Part shown: one piece after another, positions 1 to 8,407 of the stretch
Position numbering within the stretch: the first letter of the stretch is position 1
Layout: every line of letters begins with the position of its first letter
NCBI GenBank assembly: GCA_016647705.1
Contig: CM028326.1
Coordinates: forward strand, 43,926,785-43,990,784
Source: Eucommia ulmoides
Lineage: Eukaryota > Streptophyta > Magnoliopsida > Garryales > Eucommiaceae
Direction of reading: 5' to 3'
Length of the DNA: 64,000 bases
Notes under the pieces: generated by a model
The model's database searches: none
Told to the model about the DNA's origin: nothing
Seen by the model: only the letters and a program-made list of their open reading frames with translations
Translations under genes and position numbers: made by a program

Positions 1-399
1 GTACAACATACAATTACCATACGTCAGTTGGGTTTTTCTCTAAACTTATAATGGCTACATTGGTATAAAAATAAATTAGTAATAGACCTTGGGGCCTATG
101 ATAAAATACCTTTTTTTTTTCTCTCTTGTCTTAAATGCCAAAATTGATAATGTTTATAATTATATATTACAAATAAGATAAATAATTATTTCTTTGAATT
201 GTCAATTGTGTTATTATCTTTACAAATATTACAAAATAATTATTCGTCCAAACTAAAAAGTTTTAGAATGCGACATTTTTTTTTAATTATTAATTTGTTA
301 TTTCCGTTGTTTTTCATAATTTTTATATATCTTTGTGTTTAATTGTTACAAAGTGATTTCAATTTCTCTATTGCTTTTTTTTTTTCTATATATCATTTC
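1..399. other. AT-rich DNA, no gene seen
   Basis: This stretch is AT-rich with several poly-T runs. I see no open frame, repeat boundary or motif that I can name. It may be the 5' untranslated part or LTR of the Copia element that starts to be readable near 400, but no LTR end or primer binding site is visible. Confidence 0.4.
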
Positions 400-1204
400 C
401 ATAGCTCGTTTAGATGAAGCTAATAGTTTAAACCTAAAAAATTTAGTGATGATTTTTTCTTAGATAGCAAAAACAACTTTATTATTGGCTTACCACACTA
501 GGCTTAATATCAACCATAGATAAATTCATATTCTAATCAAGAAGTATCTCATTCTTTATTGCATACTATGCCTAAACAAATAAATTAGTACTATCTTCAT
601 AGAATCCTTAGTACTTTATCTAATCATTTTTATGATATATATATATATCAAAATTCAACCTTTTTTGCTCAAGAATTTTGAAATATTTTAGAAGCTAAGT
701 ATGATATTGAGGATGTTGGAATTAAGAGTTTTGATATCTCAACATTCAATAATTATAAAATGTGATTTAATTCAAGTGTGGGGGCTATTAGAGGGAGAGG
801 TAGGCATAAGAGGACTTGAGATGAGACTATTAGCATTGATTTGATGATATTGAACATGACTAAGGGGATGACCCTTGATCGTTCATTATGTCGTAAATGG
901 ATTCATGTAGCCGATCCCACTTAAGTGAGACAAAGGCTTAGTTATTGTTGTTGTACCTTCAATAATTATAAAATATTGGACAACGAGTCCATAGGAAAAC
1001 AAATCCAAGTGTTTAAAGAATATTTAAAAGGAGTGGAAAAGAAAAGTATAGTTCTTAGGAAAAAATTTAAGCTTTCATGCCTTATAGATAAATTGCCACC
1101 TTATTGGTCTGACTTTGCCAAAACTCTTAGACATAAGTAGAATGATTTTTCTCTATCTCTATCCATCAACTATATTAAGGGCCAAGATACCGGCAAAGTC
1201 ATCA
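400..1204 (+). pseudogene. Copia retrotransposon gag remnant (UBN2-like), interrupted by a LINE
   Basis: Once the LINE at 762-957 is skipped, conceptual translation gives a degraded Ty1/copia gag of the UBN2 type. Recognisable pieces in order are a segment reading FYLTTLG-like (about 480-520), a LEAKYDIEDVG segment (about 690-720), and a long open stretch after the LINE ending in KLPPYWSDFAKTLRHK and a stop at 1138-1140. Several in-frame stops precede and follow it. In the family this protein forms the capsid of the retrotransposon particle. The copy is dead. Its coding sense fades near 1190, just before the Mutator-like insertion; the gag sequence on the other side of that insertion reads like another Copia subfamily. 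Confidence 0.75.
762..957 (+). mobile_element. 5'-truncated RTE-like LINE, nested in Copia gag
   Basis: About 196 bp matching the 3' end of the longer LINE at 49703-50620: the same run from a GTGATTTA(A/G)TTCAAG start, through a CATGGATTCATGTA-like segment, to a short (TTG)n tail. It is flanked by a perfect 17-bp direct repeat, TTCAATAATTATAAAAT, at 745-761 and 958-974. Removing the insert and one repeat restores continuous Copia gag reading, so the insertion is later than the Copia element. Heavy 5' truncation and a long TSD are typical of target-primed reverse transcription. Confidence 0.88.
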
Positions 1205-1214
1205 GTTGGAGACC
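1205..1214. repeat. Target-site duplication, left copy (10 bp)
   Basis: GTTGGAGACC occurs here and at 8398-8407, immediately outside the inverted-repeat ends of the 7.2-kb element. A 10-bp duplication lies in the 8-11 bp range known for Mutator-like elements. An 11-bp reading is possible if the terminal A is counted as target. Confidence 0.85.
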
Positions 1215-1350
1215 AAGTTGTTTACGTAATAAATATTTAAAAAAAATACTGAAAGAATTCATGTTTTAACTTATTTACCGGATAGATGCAATTCGTTGTA
1301 ACGAACACCGGGATCAGATAATTCGCGGTTTTTTATTTTTTTTTTATTTT

Positions 1351-1553
1351 TTTTTTCGGCCTTCTGTAGGCCGGGATAAAAAAAGCTAATTTTTTTTTTT
1401 GATTCATGTGATACCGGCCTTCACAAGGCCGGGATCATAATTTTTTTTTTTATATGTGATCTCGCCCTTGTGAAGGGCGGGATCATAAAAAATAATTTTA
1501 TTTTTTTAATTTTTTTTATGTGATCCCGCCCTTGTAAAGCGCGGGATCACACT
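1351..1553. repeat. Subterminal palindrome cluster, left arm
   Basis: Four near-perfect short palindromes of the form GATCCCG(G/C)CCTT-n-AAGG(C/G)CGGGATC, at about 1357-1377, 1403-1436, 1448-1478 and 1519-1550, are separated by T-rich spacers. Each can fold into a stem of about 12 bp with a very small loop. Mirror copies lie at 8094-8257 in the right arm. Clustered subterminal motifs in DNA transposons often serve as transposase binding sites; that role is inferred here. Confidence 0.75.
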
Positions 1554-1730
1554 TTATACAAACGGAAACCATTGCCATTTGGCTGGTCGTCGTTTGCTTT
1601 GGCCGGTCAAACGTGACCAACCAAAGGCTGCAAAAGAAGGCAGTCTTTTCTTGGCAGCCTTCTTTTGCACTTGAGCCAGGCTTTTTTTTTTAAAATTTTG
1701 AAGACTGTCAGAATAAATTTTGACCATTTT

Positions 1731-1884
1731 TGGCTATAAATCTCACTATCGAGTTCACTCCTAAATCACACTCTTGTGCTCCCTCTCTCATTTTTCTCAT
1801 TTTTGTCATTTTTGTTCTTCATTTTTTATTTTTCTCTTCTGTTCGCACTTCTTCTATTCAGACTTCTACTCCTCCATTCACAAG
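1731..1884 (+). promoter_or_regulatory. TIR-embedded promoter, leader exon and 5' splice site (plus strand)
   Basis: A TATA box, CTATAAATC, at 1734-1742 is followed by a CT-rich leader and a possible splice donor GTTAGTA at 1884. A fitting acceptor, a pyrimidine-rich run ending in GATAG, lies at 3251-3256, nine bases before the ATG at 3266. This suggests a leader exon, an intron of about 1.37 kb made of the tandem repeats, and a coding exon. The right arm has the mirror arrangement. Splicing is inferred from motifs only. Confidence 0.55.
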
Positions 1885-3020
1885 TTAGTATATTTTTAAC
1901 GTTTTTTTAATTTATATGTTAATTTAATTAATATATTTTTTACCTGTTATTTGTTAGTTAGTTGGTTAGTTTAATTTGTTAATTTAATTGTTAAATTAAA
2001 AATTATACTTTGGCCCTTTTCATATGTTTAGGAAAATATAAAATAATACATTATTTAAAAAAAAATGTTAGTTAGTTAGTTTAATTTTTTAATCTAGCTA
2101 TTTAATTAAAAGAATATGCACTTTGACCCCTAAAAGTTAACAATTAGAAAAATATAAATTTTTAATATATTATTTTAAAATAAATGATTAGTTTGTTTGT
2201 TTGTATTGTTAATTTAATTTGTTAGTTTAGTTGTTTAATTAGTTAGTTAGTTGGTTAGTTTAATTTGTTAATTTAGTTGTTAAATTAAAAATTACACTTT
2301 GTCCACTTTCACATGTGTAGGAAAATATAAATCAACATATTATTTAAAAAAAAATGTATGTTAATTAGTTTAATTTTCTAATTTAGCTATTTAATTAAAA
2401 ATATACACTTTGACCCCTGAAATTTTGACAATTAGAAAAATATAAAATTTTCAACCTATTGTTTTAAAATAAATTGTTAGTTAGTTTCATTTTTGAATTT
2501 CGTTATTTAATTTAAAATATATTTGTTTAATTTGTTAATTTAGTTGTTAAATTAGAAATTATACTTTCGCCTCCTTTCATATGTGTAGGAAAATGTAAAT
2601 CAACATATTAATTAAAAAAATGTATGTTAGTTAGTTTAATTTTTTAATTTAGCTATTTAATTAAAAATATACACTTTGGCCCTTGAAATTTTGACAATTA
2701 GAAAAATATAAAATTTTCAACCTATTGTTTTAAAATAAATTGTTAGTTAGTTTCATTTTTGAATTTTGTTATTTAATTTAAAATGTATTTGTTTAATTTA
2801 TTAATTTAGTTGTTAAATTAGAAATTACACTTTCTCCCCTTTCACATGTGTAGGAAAATATAAATCAATATATTATTTAAAAAATGTATGTTAGTTAGTT
2901 TAATTTTCTAATTTAGCTATTTAATTAAAAATATACACTTTGGCCCCTGAAATTTTGACAATTAGAAAAATATAAAATTTTCAACCTATTGTTTTAAAAT
3001 AAATTGTTAGTTACTTTCAT
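1885..3020 (+). repeat. Diverged tandem repeats filling the left intron
   Basis: Four or so units with a spacing of about 262-287 bp. Each has two related halves, one holding TTTCACATGTGTAGGAAAA and the other ACACTTTG(A/G)CCCCTGAAA, joined by TTAGTTAGTTTAATTT stretches. The key phrase recurs near 2117, 2404, 2666 and 2935. The same units appear inverted at about 6640-7400, so the repeats belong to the extended inverted arms. The remainder up to 3256 is AT-rich with no repeat. Confidence 0.75.
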
Positions 3021-3265
3021 TCCTCAAATTAATTGAATCTATTTACTAGATATTAACTTGACGTGGAATTTATATTCGATTTAGAGTTAAAGTTAAAATA
3101 ATTATTGAATAAATTCAAAATAAGTAAAATATTAAAGATTGAAAATAAATTACTCAAACCCATAAAAAATGAACACTATAAACCAACATACTTTTGTGAT
3201 TGAATTTTAGTTGACGATATTATTTTCTTGTTTTGTTTTGCTTTGTCAAATGATAGCCGCTTGAA

Positions 3266-4465
3266 ATGGATCACGTTCGGTTGTTATTGCATTGGGGTGA
3301 TAGAATATTGGAAGGTATGGAGTTCGGGGTTTGTTATAGTACATCAGTTGTAAAATCTTTGGTTGTCCGTAGGGGAACAACCTTAAATGAATTAATTGAG
3401 ACGCTAAAACCATGTGTTCTTGAAGATGGGGTTACTGGAATTTTGAAACTAAAGTGTAGGATGCCGATGGCTCTTTTCGGGTCGAACTATAAATATACCT
3501 TGTTTTCTATTGAGGATGACTCAGCATTAAATCAAGTGCTTGAGTTACCTCTTTATATACCCTCTCTTCTTACTGTTGAAGTCTATGTAGAGATAGAACG
3601 GACATTTGATGATGGTCCAAATTTTTTTCCCCTAAGTGGTCATTTTACCAACTTAATGACCCAGAATTTAAATCCGTACAGTACCCAATCTAACGGGCAA
3701 TTTTTTGGCACCGTTCCCCAAGTAGACCAGTCTAATTACACCATCCCACCCCCTTACAGTCTAGACCAATATCATTCCCACAATACTCTCATGCTGTACC
3801 CCCAATTACTTGAGTCTAATTACACCGTCCCACTCCCCTATATTCCAGAGCAAGATCATTCTCATAGTATGATTAACCGTGCTCATGGCACCAGTTCTGC
3901 TCTTCCACATCACTATTATTCACCGAGTAGTCCGCCGCACGATAACACAAGTAATTATAGTGGTGACTTTGATACAATTGATAGTCGCCATGATGTGTCA
4001 GAAGAAGAGTTAGATGCGGAACCTTCTACATCGTACGACATGGGCTCTTATGCCGGATCATCTAGTACGTACGGCATAGGCGCTCATGCCGAATCATCTA
4101 GTGCGTACGGCATGGGTGACGATGCTGGGCCATCCCACGTGTACCAGATGTATGACCCTTATTCGCATTACACATCGCAGCTAGGTACACACCCGTCATC
4201 GTCATTCGTTACTCCGGAGATGGACGAAATTATTTCAACTTCAGGCGTCATTCTTCCAGTGGAATTTGTCGAACCCACAAGATTGCCAAGACAAATGTCG
4301 CCGGTGCCGTGGTTCGAGGACGACGTCGATGCCATCCCGGGGAGTATGCATCAGGCGTTCACGAACTTTGGACAAGTTATACAAGTTCATTAGGAGGCTG
4401 AGGAACCTTCTATTGCACAACGACGAGGGCGGAGGAACGTCCGCCGTAGGCCTTGCGGTACATAA
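3266..4465 (+). pseudogene. PB1-like N-terminal domain protein of the Mutator-like element, with a premature stop
   Basis: The frame is open from ATG 3266 to a TAG at 4391-4393 (375 codons). It then continues for 23 more codons in the same frame to TAA 4463-4465, ending in an Arg-rich tail with ...RRRPCGT, so the ancestral product was about 399 residues and the TAG probably arose from CAG. Residues 1-112 (VRLLLHWGDRIL start, IEDDSALNQVL, LTVEVYVEIER end) resemble the PB1-like N-terminal segment of some plant Mutator-like transposases. Residues 115-310 are low-complexity, with two SNYT(I/V)P-PY units and three 12-residue units around SSS(T/A)YG(I/M)G, encoded by 36-bp DNA repeats (about 4032-4139). 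No catalytic core or zinc finger follows. A splice acceptor sits just before the start. Function unknown; a role in partner binding is a guess. Confidence 0.7.
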
Positions 4466-4584
4466 TTAGTTATGTAGTTGATAGTTTAGCTATAGGAATG
4501 TAAATATATTTTTTTTGTAAATATATAGTTATATAGTAATTTATGTAGTTAGTAAATACATTTTTTTGTAACGTTTGGAGATTT
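4466..4584. other. Short AT-rich spacer after the PB1-like gene
   Basis: AT-rich spacer with repeated TATAGTTA / TATGTAGTTA phrases, suitable for a 3' untranslated end of the plus-strand gene. No polyadenylation site can be fixed by eye. Confidence 0.35.
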
Positions 4585-4844
4585 AGAAAGTTATTGATCT
4601 ACCGTATATATTGCTTCGCAAATAGATACAGAATTTAAATAGGAGATCGAGCAATGTGTCTAACATTCCAGAAAGATTCTTAAAAAGGAAAATAGAGTAA
4701 AAAGTGGTTGAGTATACTCAACCACTTTTTACTCTGTTTAGCTTTTCAAGAATTTTTCAAGAATGTTTGACACATTGTTCTATCTCTCATTCAAATTCTG
4801 TATCTATTTCTTAAGCAATATACATGGTAGATCAACAGCTTTCT
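4585..4844. repeat. 260-bp gap-free palindrome between the convergent genes
   Basis: The two 130-bp arms are symmetric about the point between 4714 and 4715, with no gap and no loop. The innermost 20 bp of each arm pair perfectly (GAGTAAAAAGTGGTTGAGTA and its complement), and the outer parts pair with scattered mismatches. It lies between the ends of the plus-strand and minus-strand genes, so read-through from either side would give a long hairpin RNA. It could be a foldback MITE, a bidirectional terminator or a small-RNA source. No TSD is obvious. Confidence 0.88.
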
Positions 4845-5158
4845 ATTGTTTATTCTATCTTCGAGAGTTGTATATACATATTTATTCATCGTGATTTTGA
4901 AAGATTATTTTTCAAAGACAGACATGATATAGAAATGAAAGGCGAAACAACTCCTAACAATATAATATTAAAGGCGAAACAACTTAAAATAATCATAAAC
5001 ATTATATTAAAAAAATATTATATAAATTAGAAACACGTTTAACGATGTTTGTTACAAAACTCATAACAAAGACAGTACATAAGAAATACAGTACATAATA
5101 TCACGAAAATAGTGACAATAAAAACACTTAAAAAGAAAATACCACAGCCAAAAATTAA

Positions 5159-5665
5159 TTATTCTTCATTCGACAGGTACCCCTCAGACATATATCCATT
5201 GTTATTTATCACGTTATGGTATTCGTTTGGAGAGAGTGCTCTGTTGCTTGCGATAGCCATTTCATTGGCTAGTTGTAGTAGATAATATCTATTTCTGCGC
5301 AACAACATTCGATTATTCTCTAGGCGAATTCATGTAATAGCATCTTCAATCTCGGTTGTGTCATCAATTATACATCGTCAAGGCATCTGAAGACTTCGAT
5401 GATGCGGAACCGGTGCATTAAGATTTCTCAAATAAGATATAAGGTTGTTAGACTCATTCACCCTGTATTCCCACTCTTGGCGTAGACCGACGCGATACTC
5501 TATCGGGTTGGTCTCTTGATCAATCTAGTAATCATCATAATATGGTTTTAAAACCCAACATCTTTGTTGATCCCACGGTCCATGCTAACCCCAAACACCA
5601 TATGAGTTCTCCTCACTTGAAAAACCATATGAACTTTCTTCACTTGAATTAATATGTGAAGACAT
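5159..5665 (-). pseudogene. Paralogue of the 5951-6385 ORF, with four in-frame stops
   Basis: Reading from ATG 5665 to TAA 5159 gives 169 codons in one frame, with four internal stops (two TAG, two TGA), all explained by C-to-T change of CAG or CGA codons, as expected from cytosine methylation decay. The start is Ser/Glu/Tyr-rich. From the middle on it aligns without large gaps to the next ORF: R-W-L near the start, then E(W/Y)-YRVN(E/Q)S, then R-EN(N)-M-R-R-Y/H-L, then an acidic end. A possible splice acceptor TTAATTTGCAG lies about 50 bp upstream. The product family is unrecognised. Confidence 0.7.
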
Positions 5666-5950
5666 TATGAAAATTATAGGCTGAACAATTTCTTTACAAA
5701 TATTATACTGCAAATTAAGAGTTCACAAAAAAATTAGTTTTTTAAAAACATAATTAATGAAAAATAATGTTTTATAACTTATGTACACAAGCCTTAACAA
5801 AAAAAAAACTAACCCAACATCACCTATCAATTGAAAGAGAAAAAATCAGTTATTTGGTAGAAATAGTGTTATTATAATTTAACGTAGAAATGATACATTA
5901 GATTTCAAATGAAATACATAATTAAACTACAATTCACCAACGCGAAAACA

Positions 5951-6385
5951 TTAAACATTACTTTCATCATCAGACATTTCAATATCTGACTGATATTGAG
6001 GATTCTTTGCGTATCTCATGTAAGTACGCGCTTCGGTGAACAAACCTTGTTCAAGACGCTCACGTGCCGTCGTTTTAAGCTCATGTCGAAAAACTCGAAT
6101 TTGCATTTGGTTATTTTCTTCGCGGTAGCGATGCAACGCCATTTGAAGATTATGCGGCGTGTCTATTCGCATTGTTCTGGCTAATTGACGCACTATTGGA
6201 ATATTATATTGCCTGCATCCGTCCACCATAACCTCTGATTGGTTGACACGATAAGTGTATTCCTCCCGCATCCTTGCAACCGACCATGAAGAGTAACGAA
6301 CTCTTGGATCTAAAGAATATGAAAATTCGTCTTCCAAAAGCCAGTTACGTCTCATTGAACGATACAAATCTCTCACCGTGTACAT
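5951..6385 (-). CDS. Unrecognised basic/helical protein of the Mutator-like element
   Basis: Open from ATG 6385 to TAA 5951, 144 residues. An upstream in-frame TTG at 6391 is an unlikely start in a plant. The product has no Cys, no signal peptide and no membrane segment. It is rich in Arg, Glu, Met and Tyr, predicted mainly helical, with DPRVRYSSWSVARMREEY near residue 27 and an acidic tail (DIEMSDDESNV). It has no stop, unlike its downstream paralogue at 5159-5665. Both are convergent with the PB1-like gene, the position of mudrB relative to mudrA in MuDR, but I see no similarity I could claim to MURB. It is probably expressed from the right TIR promoter through a long intron. Function unknown; a coat or DNA-binding partner is possible. 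Confidence 0.6.
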   Translation of the reverse strand: MYTVRDLYRSMRRNWLLEDEFSYSLDPRVRYSSWSVARMREEYTYRVNQSEVMVDGCRQYNIPIVRQLARTMRIDTPHNLQMALHRYREENNQMQIRVFRHELKTTARERLEQGLFTEARTYMRYAKNPQYQSDIEMSDDESNV

Positions 6386-6429
6386 TTTCAATCCTTTTCA
6401 TTTTATTTGTTTTTAAATTAGTCAACAAT

Positions 6430-7703
6430 TTAATTTTTTCAAACACATTAAAAAATAAACTAATTAAGTAACTAACATTTTTTTTTTTAAAAAAATAATC
6501 TATTATAATTTCTATTTCAGTTTTTATTTTTCCACACATGTAATTTATCAATTTTGAGGCGCCAAAGTACATTTTTAAAAATTAAACAACTAAATTAAAA
6601 TTTTAAACTAATTCACTAAATATTTTTTTTAAAAACAATATATTATACTTTATATTTCAATTTATATTTTTCTCACACATGTATAATTTACTCAAATTGT
6701 TAGGGCCCAAAGTGCATAATTTTCAATTAAACAACTAAAGTAACAAATTAAACTAACAAACTAACTAAGAAATTAAACAACTAAACTAACAAATTAAATT
6801 AACCAATGAATTAACAAATTAAATAAAATAAATAAATTAACTAACAAACAGATTAACTAAATAATTAAACACGTACAAAATATAGTAATCAAATTAAGAA
6901 ATAAATTAAACTTACTAACAATTTATTTTAAATTTATATTTTTATAATTGTCAAAATTTCAGGGGCGAAAGTGTATATTTTTTAATTAAATAGCTAAATT
7001 AAAAAATTAAACTAACATACATTTTAAAAATAATATATTGATTTATATTTTTCTACACATGTGAAAATGGGCCAAAATGTAATTTTTAATTTAACAACTA
7101 AATTAACAAATAAAATAAATATATTTTAAATTAAATAACTAAATTAAAAAATCAAACTAACTAACCATTTATTTTAAAACAATAGGTTGAAAATTTTATA
7201 TTTTTGTAATTGTCAAAATTTCAGGGGCCAAAGTGTATATTTTTAATTAAATAGTTAAATTAGAAAATTAAACTAACTAACATACATTTTTTTTTAAATA
7301 ATATATTGATTTATATTTTCCTACACATGTGAAAGGGGACAAAGTGTAATTTTTAATTTAACAACTAAATTAACAAATTAAACTAACCAACTAACTAACT
7401 AACTAATTAAACAACTAAACCAACAAATTAAATTAACAAAACAAACAAACTAACTAATAAATGTGTTGAATAACAAATTAAAATTAAACTATCCTCTAAT
7501 ATTTTTTAAAAAAAAATAAATAAATTAACTAGTAAATTAATTAACTAACTAATTATTTTTTAAAACAATATATTATAATGTGTAAAAAATAAGTTATCAA
7601 TCAAACTAACAAACAGTAAATTAATCAAATTAACAAATAACAAGTAAAAAATTATACTAATCAAACTAATAAATAAATTAAACAAAAAAAAAAAAAAAAC
7701 ACT
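6430..7703 (-). repeat. Diverged tandem repeats filling the right intron
   Basis: Inverted counterpart of 1885-3020: the same half-units (complement of CACATGTGTAGGAAAA and of CCCCTGAAATTTTGACAA) recur, most clearly at about 6960, 7050, 7215 and 7325. Between and after these are AT-rich runs of AACTAACTAA type and a poly-A tract at 7684-7699. On the minus strand this lies between a splice donor at 7706 and the ORF at 6385. Confidence 0.7.
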
Positions 7704-7705
7704 TA

Positions 7706-7885
7706 CCTTTGTAGTAGGAGGGATGAATTGTGAAATTGTAAATTTGTTAAATTTTGATGAAGAAAATTGTCCACATAAATAATGAACACTCTGATTAAAA
7801 TAAAGAAAAATTTTGAATGAAGAAGAGGAAAACAATTTGATAGATAATGAGCAAGATTGAAATAGAATGGAGTATATTTATACAC
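7706..7885 (-). promoter_or_regulatory. TIR-embedded promoter, leader exon and 5' splice site (minus strand)
   Basis: On the minus strand a TATA box GTATAAATATACT (7871-7883) is followed by a CT-rich leader and then CAAAG|GTAAGT, a consensus plant splice donor with the cut after 7707. This is a better donor than its left-arm counterpart. It would start transcripts toward the minus-strand ORFs. Confidence 0.55.
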
Positions 7886-8397
7886 CCGAGTCCAGCTGGC
7901 TGCCTGCTAAAGTATCGGCCTTTTTCAAATTGGTCAAAAATTATACTGACATTGGCCAAAAAATCGGACTTCAAAAAATTAAAGAGGGCTGCCAAGAAAA
8001 GGCTGCTTTCTTTTGCAGCCTTTGGCCGGTCACGTTTAACTGACCAAAGCAAATGGCGACCATCCAAATGGCGATAGTCGCCGTCTGTATAAAGTGTGAT
8101 CCTGCCCTTCACAAGGGCGGGATCACATAAAAATAAATAAATAAATAAAATAAATAAATAAATAAATAAATTATGATCCTGGCCTTGTGAAGGCCGGGAT
8201 CACATGAATCAAATTATTTTTAGCTTTTTTGATCCTGGCCTTCAAAAGACCGGGATAAAAAAAAAAAGAAAAAAAGAAAGAACGCGAAATATCTGATCCC
8301 GTCGTTCGTAACAACAAAATGCGTCTATTCGGTAAATAAGTTAAAACATGAATTCTTTCAGTAAATTTTTTTAAAATATTTATTACATAAACAACTC
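7706..8397 (-). repeat. Right terminal inverted repeat (outer part)
   Basis: Reverse-complement partner of 1215-1884. It shares the end, the palindromes (about 8094-8127, 8172-8206, 8229-8257), the GCCATTTGG block and the GGCTGCAAAAGAAAGC hairpin region, with small differences such as (AAAT)n spacers at 8129-8171 in place of T-runs. Confidence 0.85.
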
Positions 8398-8407
8398 GTT
8401 GGAGACC
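8398..8407. repeat. Target-site duplication, right copy (10 bp)
   Basis: GTTGGAGACC, identical to 1205-1214, directly after the right end of the Mutator-like element. Confidence 0.85.

Larger units (their letters stand above)
1215..1884 (+). repeat. Left terminal inverted repeat (outer part)
   Basis: This arm matches the reverse complement of 7706-8397 almost throughout: the end sequence, four short palindromes, a block with GCCATTTGG and AAACGTGACC, and a 13-bp inverted repeat TGCAAAAGAAGGC / GCCTTCTTTTGCA near 1628-1669. Similarity is clear by eye apart from A/T tracts; I have not computed a percentage. The arm ends with a TATA box, a CT-rich leader and a splice donor. Confidence 0.85.
1215..8397. 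mobile_element. Mutator-like element with long inverted repeats and convergent genes
   Basis: A 7183-bp element bounded by a 10-bp TSD. The ends read (A/G)AGTTGTTTA(C/T)GTAAT inward on both sides, and the inverted similarity runs on for at least 650 bp, then, less strictly, through about 1.2 kb of AT-rich tandem repeats per arm. Inside are a plus-strand ORF (3266-4465), a central palindrome (4585-4844) and two minus-strand ORFs (5159-5665, 5951-6385). The TSD length, long TIRs and convergent genes started from TIR promoters fit a Mutator-like element, as in maize MuDR. No transposase core (MULE domain, SWIM zinc finger) is visible, so the copy is probably non-autonomous or mobilised in trans. 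An alternative is a member of the plant-mobile-domain group of elements. Internal stops show decay. Confidence 0.85.

Noticed and set aside
4266-4469. 67-residue Arg/Ser-rich plus-strand ORF
   Set aside because: Shadow frame of the PB1-like gene; only the other frame has the domain and repeat structure.
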